A stretch of 64,000 bases of DNA, from the NCBI GenBank assembly GCA_026705925.1, contig JAPOZT010000028.1, positions 62,001-126,000 of the forward strand, in the 5' to 3' direction. The notes beneath the pieces are model-generated. The model made no database searches. It was not told the origin of the DNA and saw only the letters and a list, made by a program, of their open reading frames with translations. Made by a program: the position numbers and the translations under genes. Positions 47,606-57,604 of this stretch are shown in pieces. Every line of letters starts with the position of its first letter. The first letter of the stretch is position 1. This DNA is from Gemmatimonadota bacterium (GTDB lineage Bacteria > JAAXHH01).

Positions 47606-49831
47606 ATGGACATACTCACCGGTACCATCGAGCGCATCACCTTCCAGAGCGAAGAGACCGGCTACACGGTCGCGCGGTTGCGCGCCGAAACGGACGCCTG
47701 CAGGACCACCGAGAACCTGGCGCGGGCGGCCACGCGGGACGGCCTGCTGACCGTCACGGGCGAACTGGCGAAGATCGCACCGGGCGAGCGCGTCGAAGTC
47801 TCCGGGTTCTGGGTAACCCACATGCAGTACGGCAAGCAGTTCAAGATCGTCGAATCGAAGTCGATCCAGCCCACGACCACGGACGGCATTCGGAAGTACC
47901 TGGGATCGGGGCTCATCAAGGGACTGGGCCCGGCCAAGGCCGCCATGATCGTCGATCACTTCGGCGAGGACACCCTCGAGGTCATCGAGAAGACGCCCGG
48001 CCGGCTGTCCGAGGTGAAGGGCATCGCGAAGAAGACCATCGACGTCATCCGATCCGGTTGGGAGGAACAGAAGCACATCCAGGAGGTCATGCAGTTCCTG
48101 CTCGGACACGACGTCAGCATGGCCTACGCGGTGAAGATCTACAAGGCCTACGGTAACGAGGCCATCAGGCAGGTCACGGAGAATCCGTACCGCCTGTCCA
48201 CGGATATCTGGGGCGTCGGTTTCAAGACCGCCGACAAGATCGCCATGAACCTGGGGGTGGATCCCGGAGCGCCCACCCGGGTCGAGGCCGGCATCCGGTA
48301 CGTCCTGGAGGCGCAGGCCGACGACGGTCACGTATTCGTGCCCCTGGAAACCCTCACCGAGGAAAGCGCCGCCGTGCTCGAGGTCGACGCCGATACCATT
48401 CCGGCCGGCATTGAAGCCCTGGTCCGGGCCGAGGTCGTCCTTTGCAACGAAGACCGGGTCTATCTCCAGCCCCTTTACTACGCCGAGCAGGGTATCGCAC
48501 GAAACATCGCACGTCTGGTCGATCATCCCCGCACCCCGCCGTCCCCCGAACGAATCGACGAACACATTCAACACATTGAAAGAGAACGCAGCATCGTCTT
48601 CAACGCGGAACAGCGCGAGGCGATACACACCTCGGCATCCCGGAGCGTCCTGGCGATTACCGGCGGTCCGGGGACCGGCAAGACCACCTGCGTGCAGGGC
48701 ATCGTCTACCTGTTCAACCGCGTGGGAGCGAAGGTGCTGCTGGCCGCGCCGACGGGCCGGGCCGCAAAGCGGCTGTCCGAGGTGACCGGCGCCGAGGCGA
48801 AAACCATCCACCGGCTGCTCGAATTCAACCCGGGGCTCATGGAGTTCGGCCGCGACCAGGACAACAGGCTGGAAGCCGACCTGGTCATCCTCGACGAGTC
48901 CTCCATGGTGGATACGGTCCTGATGAACGCCGTACTGCGGGCCGTGAAGACGTCAGCCCGCTTCATCATGGTGGGCGACGTCGACCAGTTGCCTTCCGTG
49001 GGGGCGGGCAACGTCCTCCGGGACATGATCGACGCCGGCCGTCTGCCGGTGGTCCGCCTGACCGAGATCTTCCGCCAGGCCCGGGAGAGCAGCATCGTGA
49101 TGAACGCCCACCGGGTGAACCGTGGCGAAATGCCGGACACGAAGAACAGGAACCAGGGCGATTTCTTCTTCATCAACGAGCCCGACCCCGCGGCCGGCGC
49201 GGAACAGATCACCGAGCTGTTGACGGACCGCCTGCCGCGCAAGTACGGCCTCGATCCCTTCAACGACATCCAGGTGCTCACCCCCATGTACCGCGGCGAC
49301 ATCGGCGTGGACCAGCTCAACCAGAAGCTACAGCAGGTGCTGAACCCGTCGGGGTCCTCGTTGAAGCGGGGCGACCGGGAACTGCGCGTGGGCGACAAGG
49401 TGCTGCAGACGCGGAACAACTACGGGAAAATGACCTTCAACGGCGACATCGGACGCATCACGCACATCGATCCGGACGACCAGGCCGTGGACATCTCGTT
49501 CCAGGAATCCGTCCGGTACGATTACGGCGAACTGGACGAACTGGTCCTGGCCTACGCCATCAGCGTGCACAAGAGCCAGGGATCCGAGTATCCCGCCATC
49601 ATCCTGCCGCTCTACAGTACCCACTACATCATGCTGCAGCGAAACCTGCTGTACACCGCGCTGACCCGGGCCCGGGCCCTGGCCGTCCTCGTCGGCACGC
49701 CCAAGGCCCTCGCCATCGCGGTGAAGAACAACCGGGTCGTCGAGCGATACACGGGGCTGCGGGATGCGCTGGGCGAATTGATCGGCGACCGGACGGGAAG
49801 CCTACCGGGTCTTCAGGGCCTTTCGCCGTGA
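47606..49831 (+). CDS. recD2: RecD2-like ATP-dependent DNA helicase
   Basis: A 741-residue superfamily 1B 5'-3' helicase. It has an N-terminal OB-like region (MDILTGTIERITFQSEETGY), HhH repeats (GLIKGLGPAKAAMIV), Walker A ITGGPGTGKTT (about residue 351), Walker B LVILDESSMVD, VGDVDQLPSVGAGNVL and a C-terminal UvrD-like AISVHKSQGSEYPAII. This is the RecD2 architecture found in species without RecBCD pairing and is linked to replication-fork and recombination repair. It is probably co-transcribed with ndk. Confidence 0.93.
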   Translation: MDILTGTIERITFQSEETGYTVARLRAETDACRTTENLARAATRDGLLTVTGELAKIAPGERVEVSGFWVTHMQYGKQFKIVESKSIQPTTTDGIRKYLGSGLIKGLGPAKAAMIVDHFGEDTLEVIEKTPGRLSEVKGIAKKTIDVIRSGWEEQKHIQEVMQFLLGHDVSMAYAVKIYKAYGNEAIRQVTENPYRLSTDIWGVGFKTADKIAMNLGVDPGAPTRVEAGIRYVLEAQADDGHVFVPLETLTEESAAVLEVDADTIPAGIEALVRAEVVLCNEDRVYLQPLYYAEQGIARNIARLVDHPRTPPSPERIDEHIQHIERERSIVFNAEQREAIHTSASRSVLAITGGPGTGKTTCVQGIVYLFNRVGAKVLLAAPTGRAAKRLSEVTGAEAKTIHRLLEFNPGLMEFGRDQDNRLEADLVILDESSMVDTVLMNAVLRAVKTSARFIMVGDVDQLPSVGAGNVLRDMIDAGRLPVVRLTEIFRQARESSIVMNAHRVNRGEMPDTKNRNQGDFFFINEPDPAAGAEQITELLTDRLPRKYGLDPFNDIQVLTPMYRGDIGVDQLNQKLQQVLNPSGSSLKRGDRELRVGDKVLQTRNNYGKMTFNGDIGRITHIDPDDQAVDISFQESVRYDYGELDELVLAYAISVHKSQGSEYPAIILPLYSTHYIMLQRNLLYTALTRARALAVLVGTPKALAIAVKNNRVVERYTGLRDALGELIGDRTGSLPGLQGLSP

Positions 49832-49852
49832 GGTTCGGTCACGAAATACAAC

Positions 49853-49880
49853 TTGACAGGGGTAGGAGGCGTCCTATCTT
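49853..49880 (+). promoter_or_regulatory. Sigma70-like promoter for the second large transporter
   Basis: TTGACA (49853-49858), a 16-base spacer and TATCTT (49875-49880), 132 bases before the TTG start. The leader between is less GC-rich than the genes and shows no obvious hairpin. Confidence 0.65.
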
Positions 49881-50012
49881 GTCAGACTTGTTATCCGAAC
49901 ATGCGGTAACTGGTGAATCCCCCACAATCAGCGTCGATGTGTATACATTGTATCTATTTGGCGTACAACATGTTGCGTGATTTAACGGCAGTACCGCTTC
50001 AGGAGGCCCGCG

Positions 50013-52037
50013 TTGTCCGTCCGTGAAGAGGAACAGAGGGAAGACAGTCCGGAGCAGTACCAGAATCCGGATACCGCTTTGTTCGGCGAAGCGGACGAAC
50101 CCTACCTGCCGGGATTCAACCTGAAGACGATCTGGGCCTGCCTGTTCGTCGGGTTCGTCATGCTGCCGGGATCGATCTACCTCAGCCTGGTGACGGGCGG
50201 GCAGACCGGCGCGGCGGACTGGGTCACCGTCATCCTGTTCCTCGAGATCGCGAAGCGGTCCCTCGTCAAGATGACCCGGCAGGAAATCATGATCCTGTAC
50301 TGGGCCGCGGCCGGGCTGGCCGCCGCGGGGAACGCCATGAACACGGGCATCACCGGCGGCCCCTTCGCCCACCTGATCTGGGAGCAGTACTACAAGCAGT
50401 CCCCGGAAGCCACGGGCATCGCCACGCTGATCCCAACCTGGGTCGTCCCGACGCTCGATTCCACCGCGATGGCCAGCCGGACCTTCTTCCACATGGACTG
50501 GTTCGTGCCCGTCCTCGTCCTGACCGCGGTGACGGTCCTCTTTGCCGTCAATTCCTACTCGATGGGGTATATCCTCTTCCGGGTCACCAACGACGTGGAG
50601 CGGCTGACCTTCCCGCTGGCGCGGGTGCACGCGGGCGGGGCCACGGCGCTGGCCGAGACGTCCCAGAACCGGGAGGGCTGGCGATGGCGGGCGTTCAGCA
50701 TCGGATCCGTGATCGGCGTATCGTGGGGACTCCTGTACGTGATGATCCCCATCCTGTCCAGCACGTTCCTGGTCACGCCCATCACCATATTGCCCATTCC
50801 CTTCATCGATTTTACCACCAGCTTAAGGGAAGTGCTGCCGGCCACCATGGTGGGCATCGGCACCGATCTAGGCACGCTGTTGGCCGGGTTCGTCCTGCCC
50901 TACTGGGTCGTGATCGGCACCTTCGTGTCGTCGGCCGTGATCGCGCTTGTTGCCAACCCGCTGCTCTACCACAACGGCATCCTGACCACCTGGGAGCCCG
51001 GGATGTCGCTGATCCCGACGCAGATATCCAACAACATCGATTTCTGGCTCAGCTTCACCATCGGCGCTTCCCTCGTCATCGGCATCGTGGGTTTCACCGC
51101 GACCATCCGGGCCATACTGAAATCCAACCGTGAGCGGCGGGAAGATCCGAACCGGGAAACGGAAGTGCGACCGACGCCGAAGGGCCGGGGCGACCTGCCG
51201 ATCTGGCTCGTCTTCATCTTCTGGTTCGTCAGCACGGCCGGCTTCGTGGTCATCCTCTACATCCTTATCCCCGATTTTCCGTGGTGGATCAGCGTCATCT
51301 TCGGATTCCTCTGGTCGCCGGTGTTTTCCTACATCGGTGCCCGGATGATCGGCATCACGGGTTCGCCCTACGGCACCTCGTTCCCCTTCGTCAAGGAAGC
51401 CTCGTTCCTGCTGTCGGGTTACCGGGGCGTCGACGTGTGGTTTGCGCCGATACCGATCTTCGAGCACGGGAAGGTGGCCGAAACCTTCAAGCAGCTCGAC
51501 CTCACCAAGACGACCTTCGGCAGTGTGGTCAAGCTGACCGCGGTGACCACCATCCTGATGTTCGTCTGCAGCTTCATCTTCTATTCGCTCGTATGGAAGC
51601 TCAACCCCATCCCGTCTTCTGCCTATCCCTACGTGCAGAAGATGTGGCCCCTCAACGCGGCCATGCGGACCATCTGGGTGAAGTCCACCCTGCCCGGCGG
51701 CATCACGTTCATCTTCGACATCATCAAGATCGAGTACATTATCGCCGGCCTGGGCATCACGGGAGGGCTCTTCGGCCTGATTACCCTGGTGGGCGGCTCG
51801 CCCCTCTTCTTCTACGGCCTGGTCGGCGGCATGGCCATGCCGCTCTGGCAGACCCTGCCCACCTTCTTCGGCGCGATCCTGGGGCGCTACTACTTCACCA
51901 AGCGCTTCGGCGAAGAGAAATGGATGTCCTACGTGCCCATTGTGCTGGCCGGCTACGGGGCCGGCATCGGACTCATAGGCATGATCGCCATCGCCATCGC
52001 GCTGATCTCCAAGGCGATTTCGCAGATCGTGTATTAA
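50013..52037 (+). CDS. Large polytopic membrane transporter-like protein (paralogue of 14646-16586)
   Basis: A 674-residue protein with about fourteen hydrophobic segments and a hydrophilic N-terminus of 45 residues. VERLTFPLARVHAGGATALA corresponds to YERLTFPLVQVPLELI in the other copy. It also has GARMIGITGSPYGTSFPFVKEA, reminiscent of oligopeptide-transporter-like proteins. The start is TTG at 50013, six bases after a perfect AGGAGG; no ATG is nearby. It is followed by a convergent DapA-like gene. I would class it with DUF6784/DUF6785-type proteins; the solute is unknown. Confidence 0.7.
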   Translation: MSVREEEQREDSPEQYQNPDTALFGEADEPYLPGFNLKTIWACLFVGFVMLPGSIYLSLVTGGQTGAADWVTVILFLEIAKRSLVKMTRQEIMILYWAAAGLAAAGNAMNTGITGGPFAHLIWEQYYKQSPEATGIATLIPTWVVPTLDSTAMASRTFFHMDWFVPVLVLTAVTVLFAVNSYSMGYILFRVTNDVERLTFPLARVHAGGATALAETSQNREGWRWRAFSIGSVIGVSWGLLYVMIPILSSTFLVTPITILPIPFIDFTTSLREVLPATMVGIGTDLGTLLAGFVLPYWVVIGTFVSSAVIALVANPLLYHNGILTTWEPGMSLIPTQISNNIDFWLSFTIGASLVIGIVGFTATIRAILKSNRERREDPNRETEVRPTPKGRGDLPIWLVFIFWFVSTAGFVVILYILIPDFPWWISVIFGFLWSPVFSYIGARMIGITGSPYGTSFPFVKEASFLLSGYRGVDVWFAPIPIFEHGKVAETFKQLDLTKTTFGSVVKLTAVTTILMFVCSFIFYSLVWKLNPIPSSAYPYVQKMWPLNAAMRTIWVKSTLPGGITFIFDIIKIEYIIAGLGITGGLFGLITLVGGSPLFFYGLVGGMAMPLWQTLPTFFGAILGRYYFTKRFGEEKWMSYVPIVLAGYGAGIGLIGMIAIAIALISKAISQIVY

Positions 52038-52064
52038 GGGAATCCGGTATCCGGAACCGGTCGA

Positions 52065-52997
52065 CTAGTGGTAGGCCCGCAGCGGCTCCACCGCGTCGGC
52101 CACGCGGGCGGCGATGTCCCGCGGCACCCGAGGATTGAAGGGGCCGCCCTCGCCCGCCGCCACATCCTCCCAGCCCCCGATGATCATCGCTTCCACCACC
52201 GCCGAGTAGTTGTACTGCCGGCCGTTCATGAAACGCAGGTGTTCGAGGTCTGCGATGAGGGCTTCTACGGCGGCCGAGGCCGTGTAGTCTCCACGGCGCT
52301 GGGCGTTGTTGATCTCGTCAGCCGAGCGCGCGGCGACGATGGCCGTACCCGAAGTGTGTCCCCGGGTACCCAGTTCGGCGGCCCGGGTGCTCCGGTCACC
52401 GATTCCCCACATGACGATGCCGTCGTCGCCAATGCCGTCTATGAGCGGGGTGACTTCTTCTTCGCTCGTACCCACCTTGACTCCGACCATGTGGGGGGAG
52501 TCCTTGACCAGCCGGATGATAGGGTTCACGTAGTCCGCGGACCGCATGTACAGCAGGAAGCGGGCGCCGCAATCCGTACCCAGCCGCTCGGCGAAGGCCA
52601 TGTAGTCGTCATAAGTCGATTCGTGGTCGGCCACGCCGGTGAGCGGCATGATGAGGTAGATGTCCGGCGGACGGGGAAGGGCCGACTGCCCGCGAACGAG
52701 CTTCTCCGCCTGGGAAAGGGGATTCGGCACGATGCCGGACATCAGGAACCCGTCTTCCCCCATCTCTTCCCCGGTGGCCTCGATGACCCGCATCTGGTCC
52801 TCTAAGGAAAAGTGGTGGATCAGGCTCGTGCCCGCGATCCCGATCACACGCTTCCTGTTCCCGTCGAGGTGGTTGTTCTCCATCAGGTACCGGATGTTCC
52901 TTCGGTGGCCGCCTAAGTCGATGGTACCGCCGCGGAAGGGTACAATGGGAATCGCGGTGACGGAATCGAGCGTGTCGTAAAGGGCTTCGGATTGCAT
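52065..52997 (-). CDS. Dihydrodipicolinate synthase/N-acetylneuraminate lyase family protein
   Basis: A 310-residue class I aldolase-type TIM barrel. The Schiff-base lysine is probably Lys174 in HMVGVKVGTSEEE, and the proton-relay tyrosine Tyr150 in RFLLYMRSADY. GIAGTSLIHHFS replaces the GTTGE loop of true DapA, so another 2-oxo-acid aldol or dehydratase substrate is likely. The ATG at 52997 has AAAGGAAA upstream. It lies downstream of the mandelate-racemase-like gene on the same strand; such a pair is typical of sugar-acid breakdown (dehydratase, then aldolase). Confidence 0.85.
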   Translation of the reverse strand: MQSEALYDTLDSVTAIPIVPFRGGTIDLGGHRRNIRYLMENNHLDGNRKRVIGIAGTSLIHHFSLEDQMRVIEATGEEMGEDGFLMSGIVPNPLSQAEKLVRGQSALPRPPDIYLIMPLTGVADHESTYDDYMAFAERLGTDCGARFLLYMRSADYVNPIIRLVKDSPHMVGVKVGTSEEEVTPLIDGIGDDGIVMWGIGDRSTRAAELGTRGHTSGTAIVAARSADEINNAQRRGDYTASAAVEALIADLEHLRFMNGRQYNYSAVVEAMIIGGWEDVAAGEGGPFNPRVPRDIAARVADAVEPLRAYH

Positions 52998-53059
52998 GGA
53001 TAGGTTTCCTTTCGGATAGTGACTGTGTAACCAGCGGTCGCGGAATCGGCGATTCGTGT

Positions 53060-53119
53060 AACCAGCGGCCATGGAACCAGTGGCCGTGGAGCCAGCGGCC
53101 GTGGATCCGGTGTTCCAGG
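53060..53119. repeat. 15-bp tandem repeat array
   Basis: Units at 53060, 53075 and 53090 read AACCAGCGGCCATGG with small changes. A more diverged unit covers 53105-53119, and an isolated partial copy lies at 53029. The array fills the gap between two same-strand genes. Confidence 0.85.
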
Positions 53120-53150
53120 ATCTGCTAGCAGCGCAACGCGTGGTTATGGA

Positions 53151-54248
53151 TCAGGCCGCCGCCGGGTCCACGCGATGTTCCTCCACGACGCTGGGTTCCA
53201 GGCACAGGCCGAGGCCCGGTCGCCCGGGGGTATCGATGCGGCCGTCTACAACCTGTTCCGCGGGCGTGACAAGTTCTTCGCACCAGGGCACCTGTCCCCA
53301 GGCGTACTCGAGAATGAGAAATCCGGGATGAGAGGCCATGATCTGTACGTGGGCCGCAACCGCAACCGGACCGAAGGGGCCGTGCGGCGCGGTCAACTGA
53401 CCCCTGCTTTCGGCGATCGAGGCGATCTTCTTGAGTTCGCCGATGCCGCCCGCGATGGTGACGTCGGGCATGAGGACATCAATGGCCTCGGGATCGAAGA
53501 GGGGCCAGCATCCCTCGATGAGCATGGCTCGTTCCCCGCCGGCGATACGCCACCCGGTTTCCTTTCTGATCTGCCGGTAGCCTTCCAGGTCCCGCTCCCC
53601 CACCGGCTCCTCAAGCCAGTACAGTTCGATCCCGCGCAGTCCATCCGCGATCCGTCGGGCTTCATTCAGCGAGAAACGGCCGTAGCAGTCGAGGAGCAGA
53701 TCGATATCCGGACCGACAGCCTCCCGCACGGCGTGCACGCACTCCAGTCCGTGGTCGATCAGCCCGTCGCCGTCGCCGAATCGACCGTCGAATGGTGCGA
53801 TTTTCACCGCGGTGTGTCCGTCCGCGACGGCGCCCGTGGCCTGGCGGACGAAGTCGTCCGGCGTGCCCTCCAGCGCGGCCCTCGTGACATTGGCGTAAAC
53901 GGGAATGCTGTCGCGGCACCTGCCCCCGAGCAGGGCGTGGACCGGGACGTCCAGTGACTTCCCCAGGATGTCCCACAGGCCTTGTTCGAATGCGCAAAGA
54001 GCGTGCACGGCGGGCCGATCGTCGGGACGGGGTTTCAACTGCGCCGACAGTTGTTCGATCCGGCGCGGGTCCTTCCCGATGACCTCCCGTTCCATTATCC
54101 GCAGTGCGGCAAGGACCGCCTGCCTCGGCGCCGAGGGATTGAGCTCACCCAGTCCGTCCACGCCCTCGTCGGTCCGGACGTGCACGAACACCCAGTGATG
54201 CTGTCCGTTTACGTCCACCGCTTCGAGATCGATGCCGGTTATGCGCAT
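53151..54248 (-). CDS. Mandelate racemase/muconate lactonizing enzyme family protein
   Basis: A 365-residue enolase-superfamily enzyme. The metal ligands are Asp187 (LLLDCYG), a Glu in YWLEEPV (213 or 214) and Glu239 (IAGGERA). Candidate catalytic residues are Lys149 in AVKIAPF and His289 in TAPHGPFG. It should dehydrate or racemise an acid sugar or similar carboxylate by abstracting an alpha proton. It precedes the DapA-like gene, separated by the 15-bp repeats. Confidence 0.88.
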   Translation of the reverse strand: MRITGIDLEAVDVNGQHHWVFVHVRTDEGVDGLGELNPSAPRQAVLAALRIMEREVIGKDPRRIEQLSAQLKPRPDDRPAVHALCAFEQGLWDILGKSLDVPVHALLGGRCRDSIPVYANVTRAALEGTPDDFVRQATGAVADGHTAVKIAPFDGRFGDGDGLIDHGLECVHAVREAVGPDIDLLLDCYGRFSLNEARRIADGLRGIELYWLEEPVGERDLEGYRQIRKETGWRIAGGERAMLIEGCWPLFDPEAIDVLMPDVTIAGGIGELKKIASIAESRGQLTAPHGPFGPVAVAAHVQIMASHPGFLILEYAWGQVPWCEELVTPAEQVVDGRIDTPGRPGLGLCLEPSVVEEHRVDPAAA

Positions 54249-54279
54249 GGTTCATCCGTGGCGTCCCACCTCGACTCGA

Positions 54280-54375
54280 TACGGCCCGCCGCGGTCCGCC
54301 GGGATTCACCGCGGTCCGGGGAATCGAGAAGGTCCGCCGCTACCCACCGCGACCCGCCGCGGTCCGTCGCGTCCC
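54280..54375. repeat. Imperfect CCGCGGTCCG repeats
   Basis: CCGCGGTCCG occurs three times with related pieces (CCGCGACCCG, GGTCCGCCGC) between, in the gap upstream of the mandelate-racemase-like gene. It is irregular, unlike the other arrays, but looks like the same kind of local amplification. Confidence 0.6.
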
Positions 54376-54425
54376 CATGAGCTTCGGATGTATACCGGGA
54401 TCAGGGGCTGAGGTGCACCCCGGCC

Positions 54426-55217
54426 TCATGGGCTGTACACGGTGGACTGGTTGTACGGAATGATGAGGGGTTCCGGCCCGCCTTCCGGCAGATGGGTAGC
54501 CCATTCTCGCGGATCGTAGTCCCGCTCCACGAAACAGGCGTAGTGGGCGGGCACGGCGGTCTTCAGTCCGATGGAAACCGCGATGCGGGCCGATCCGTCG
54601 GAGAAAGGGAATTCGCCCTCGTTCGGGTGGTTGGTCAGAAAACCGATCTGCGGCCGCAGGTCCCGTACAGGTGCGAGCAGGGATTCGTGGTCGGCGAAGG
54701 TATTGACCGGGTCGCCCGATATATAGACGCGCACCGGTCCCATTTCGACGACGTAACCCAGGTGCTGCACGTCGGGCGGTGCGATACCGTCCTCGGGCAG
54801 GCCCGCCGGGGGCTTGGCCCACACCGTGTGCGCCTTCGAGGACCCCATCTCGGCGGTGTCGCCAGCCGTTACGACCGTCATGTTCCCGGCGTTCAGCCCC
54901 GCTTCCTTCAGCGCGGTTATGCTTTCGATGGGGCCCACGTAGCTGACCTGCGGCCAGGCGGCGGAAAGGCGCTCCAGGGATTCCAGGCAGGTGTGATCAC
55001 CGTGGTTGTGGGTCAGCAGCACGAAGTCGGTCTTCAGGGTTCTTTCGTCCAGGGGAGGCCGGGTATGGACGAAGCGGTCCGCAGGCCTTTCACGGGGGTT
55101 ATAGGGATCGACCTGGATCACCGTGCCGTCCGGATGCTTCAGTCCGAAAGAACTTTGTCCGAACCAGTGGATGCCCACGCTTCCGGCGGGCACTTGCAGG
55201 TCTTCAAAGGGATGCAT
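54426..55217 (-). CDS. MBL-fold metallo-hydrolase (UlaG-like)
   Basis: A 263-residue metallo-beta-lactamase fold protein. The metal site is LLTHNHGDHTC, and further ligands are likely in VYISGDPVN and VPAHYACF. It opens with GIHWFGQSSFGLKHPDGTVIQVDP, as in UlaG-type lactonases and related hydrolases. The ATG at 55217 is preferred over 55265 because AAAGGA lies eight bases upstream. It probably hydrolyses a lactone or phosphodiester in sugar-acid catabolism, fitting the two enzymes downstream. Confidence 0.83.
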   Translation of the reverse strand: MHPFEDLQVPAGSVGIHWFGQSSFGLKHPDGTVIQVDPYNPRERPADRFVHTRPPLDERTLKTDFVLLTHNHGDHTCLESLERLSAAWPQVSYVGPIESITALKEAGLNAGNMTVVTAGDTAEMGSSKAHTVWAKPPAGLPEDGIAPPDVQHLGYVVEMGPVRVYISGDPVNTFADHESLLAPVRDLRPQIGFLTNHPNEGEFPFSDGSARIAVSIGLKTAVPAHYACFVERDYDPREWATHLPEGGPEPLIIPYNQSTVYSP

Positions 55218-55443
55218 GCGGGAGGTCCTTTCCGAGCACAGCCGCTCAAAATGTCCGTTCTTCATGGGCTAACAGGCACCGAGGAACTTAGTGATTCGGC
55301 GTGATCGTGTCAAGCGGGGCACGAGGTTCCTTGCTGTATCGTACGCGCTCCGGGATACGTTACGATTCGTCCGGAATCAGGGTCGCCGGACTACCTTGAT
55401 TTGCCTTGCTCCAACCGGGTGGCCCCTGTAGACTGAACGGACC

Positions 55444-56103
55444 ATGCTGCTATCCCGATTGTTCAAGAAAATCGAGTCAGTTGTCGTCCCCGTTTCATCG
55501 CAGGAACGGATGATCGAGGAGCAGATCCGGGGACGTGGTCTCGACGAGCCCAGGGTGATCGAGGCCATGCGCGCCGTGCCGAGGCACCGGTTCATTCCCG
55601 AAGCGTACCGGTCGCAGGCCTACGAAGACTGCGCCGTGTCCCTCGACCTTGGACAGACCGTGTCCCAGCCCTACATCGTGGGGCTCATGACCCGGCTGCT
55701 CGATGTGAGCGTATCGGACCGGATCCTCGAAATCGGCACGGGATCGGGCTACCAGACGGCGATCCTGGCCCGGCTCGCACGGTCCGTTTACACGGTGGAA
55801 CGGTTGTCCGTCCTCGGCGCGCGGGCCCGGGAGACCCTGGAATCCCTGGGTTACGATAACATCCAATACCGGATCGGCGACGGTTACGAAGGGTGGACCG
55901 AGCATGCACCCTTCGACAAGATCATGGTGACGGCGGCGCCCGGTGAGCTTCCCGACGCGCTGTTTCGCCAGTTGAAGGACAAGGGGAAAATGGTCATCCC
56001 CATTGGCGAAGAACTGTATTCCGTGACGCGGTCGGGAGATGAGGCAGTGAAGGTTCACCACGGCGGCGTGCGGTTCGTGCCCATGGTGGAGGATGGGGGG
56101 TAG
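55444..56103 (+). CDS. pcm: Protein-L-isoaspartate O-methyltransferase
   Basis: A 219-residue PCMT. The SAM-binding motif is LEIGTGSGYQTAILARL (about residues 95-111). The substrate-recognition start VPRHRFIPEAYRSQAYED and SLDLGQTVSQPYIV are family hallmarks. It methylates isoaspartyl residues to start repair of aged proteins. It is a single gene converging with the next one. Confidence 0.93.
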   Translation: MLLSRLFKKIESVVVPVSSQERMIEEQIRGRGLDEPRVIEAMRAVPRHRFIPEAYRSQAYEDCAVSLDLGQTVSQPYIVGLMTRLLDVSVSDRILEIGTGSGYQTAILARLARSVYTVERLSVLGARARETLESLGYDNIQYRIGDGYEGWTEHAPFDKIMVTAAPGELPDALFRQLKDKGKMVIPIGEELYSVTRSGDEAVKVHHGGVRFVPMVEDGG

Positions 56104-56121
56104 CAGATTCGTTGCGGCAAG

Positions 56122-57132
56122 TCAGGCGGCGCCAAGCACCTCGCGGGCGGCCTGCGTGGTCTCGCGGACCTGGTCCATTGTCCCCATCCCGAACATCGAG
56201 GCCGATACGCCGATCTCGTTGAAGACATATTCGAACGCCTTGGGTCCGAGGTAACGGCCGCCGGCCATCGGCTTGATGGCGATGACGGGCTTAGTAGTCT
56301 GCCTTATGGCGTCTATGGCCACGTCGCGCGTGGGGAACATGAAGGTACCCGGGGCGTTGACGGTGGTCAGGTAGCCGTCGACAGGGATGTCCTCGGCCTC
56401 GAGCAGCGGTAGTGTGACCCCGGCGTGATGAACGCTTGTAATGACGGTGTCGAACCGTTCACGCAGGAAGCCCAGATACTCGCGGATCAGGTCGAAGCGC
56501 CCCGTCATGGCGAGCAGGTCGATTTCGGCGCCAGGATCGGCGACGAGTATGTCGCACCCGGCGAAGAAACCCAGGTACTGCTCCAGGACGCCGTAGTCGA
56601 TTTTGAATCGTGCGGCGTCTTCTTCGGTGTACGGCGGTACGGTTTCCGGGGTGACAATGCCGTCGAAGGTGTCGCCCAGGTTGTAGCGGATGATGTCGTC
56701 GCGGTGGAAGTGATCACGGAAGGCCTGGCCGGCAAGGGCTTCGTTTCGGCCGTAGAAGGTCGAATGGGCGCGGTCGGAGTAGGAGACGATCTCGCCGTCC
56801 AGTGTAACCGGGATCAGGATATAGGCCACCATGCCCAATCTGGTGCCGGTCTGTTGCTCGGTTTCCCAGATGGCCTGTAGGTGCAACCGGTCGAGTTCGG
56901 GCAGCATGTGGTCGATCTGGATCGCGGTGATGCCGCCTTCCTCTACGACATACCGCAGCACGTCGGCTACCGATTGGACGCGGCTGAAGGCCCGGAAATT
57001 CGAGACATCCCGTTCTTTACTCTGATAGGAACAGCCATCATAGGGATGGATTCCCATGATCAGCCGAGGCACCTCAGCCTGGCCGATCCGTGTCGTGGGT
57101 ACACCACATCCTTCTAGGTATGTTTTCATCAA
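56122..57132 (-). CDS. Conserved-looking protein, possible TIM-barrel oxidoreductase-like
   Basis: A 336-residue soluble protein that I cannot place with certainty. It opens with VPRLIMGIHPYDGCS and ends with PVIAIKPMAGGRYLGPKAFE and then FNEIGVSASMFGMGTMDQVRE. This resembles the C-terminal strands and cofactor loop of aldo/keto-reductase-like TIM barrels, but the usual catalytic Tyr and Lys motifs were not found. A central VITSVHHAGVTLP could be a metal or substrate site. It is the last GC-rich gene before the AT-rich island, so its 5' end marks the left boundary. Confidence 0.55.
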   Translation of the reverse strand: MMKTYLEGCGVPTTRIGQAEVPRLIMGIHPYDGCSYQSKERDVSNFRAFSRVQSVADVLRYVVEEGGITAIQIDHMLPELDRLHLQAIWETEQQTGTRLGMVAYILIPVTLDGEIVSYSDRAHSTFYGRNEALAGQAFRDHFHRDDIIRYNLGDTFDGIVTPETVPPYTEEDAARFKIDYGVLEQYLGFFAGCDILVADPGAEIDLLAMTGRFDLIREYLGFLRERFDTVITSVHHAGVTLPLLEAEDIPVDGYLTTVNAPGTFMFPTRDVAIDAIRQTTKPVIAIKPMAGGRYLGPKAFEYVFNEIGVSASMFGMGTMDQVRETTQAAREVLGAA

Positions 57133-57604
57133 TGATGCACACGGTAGATAAAACGGGATTTCCTATTGAGTTGACACGCGAAAGTATAAACCCATTGACT
57201 TAAAACCGGGCTACAAAGCGATAAATAGGTGAAACTTCACAAAGAACAAACAAATTTAACTTATTCTAAATGTGTCATTTATATACTGTATATTCTTGTT
57301 TACTTGGTGTCAACAGAAAAGCCAGCCGTTCGTCTTCATGATTTGCCTTCACCAGTAGCTCGTTTTAAATGGTTTGTGTTCCATCTTCTCGCTGTTTGTT
57401 ACTTGTTTCTTGACGTTGTGGTCGTCTAAGTCTCCTTATTCACAATAACCTCCTACTACTATGTTTAATGCTCTATCCAGTCGTTCAGGAATCGGATCAT
57501 GTCGCCACTCAGATCAATTTTTCCGGTGTTGTTTCTTGTGTATTTTGCCAGGAGATATCGGGAAATTCATCGAAAGGCAAACATTCCTGTTATGGAGGCG
57601 TAAA

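Noticed and set aside
57229..57429. 66-aa frame with hydrophobic stretches at the left of the island
   Set aside because: GTG start without a ribosome-binding site and no recognisable similarity. AT-rich sequence easily gives hydrophobic translations.
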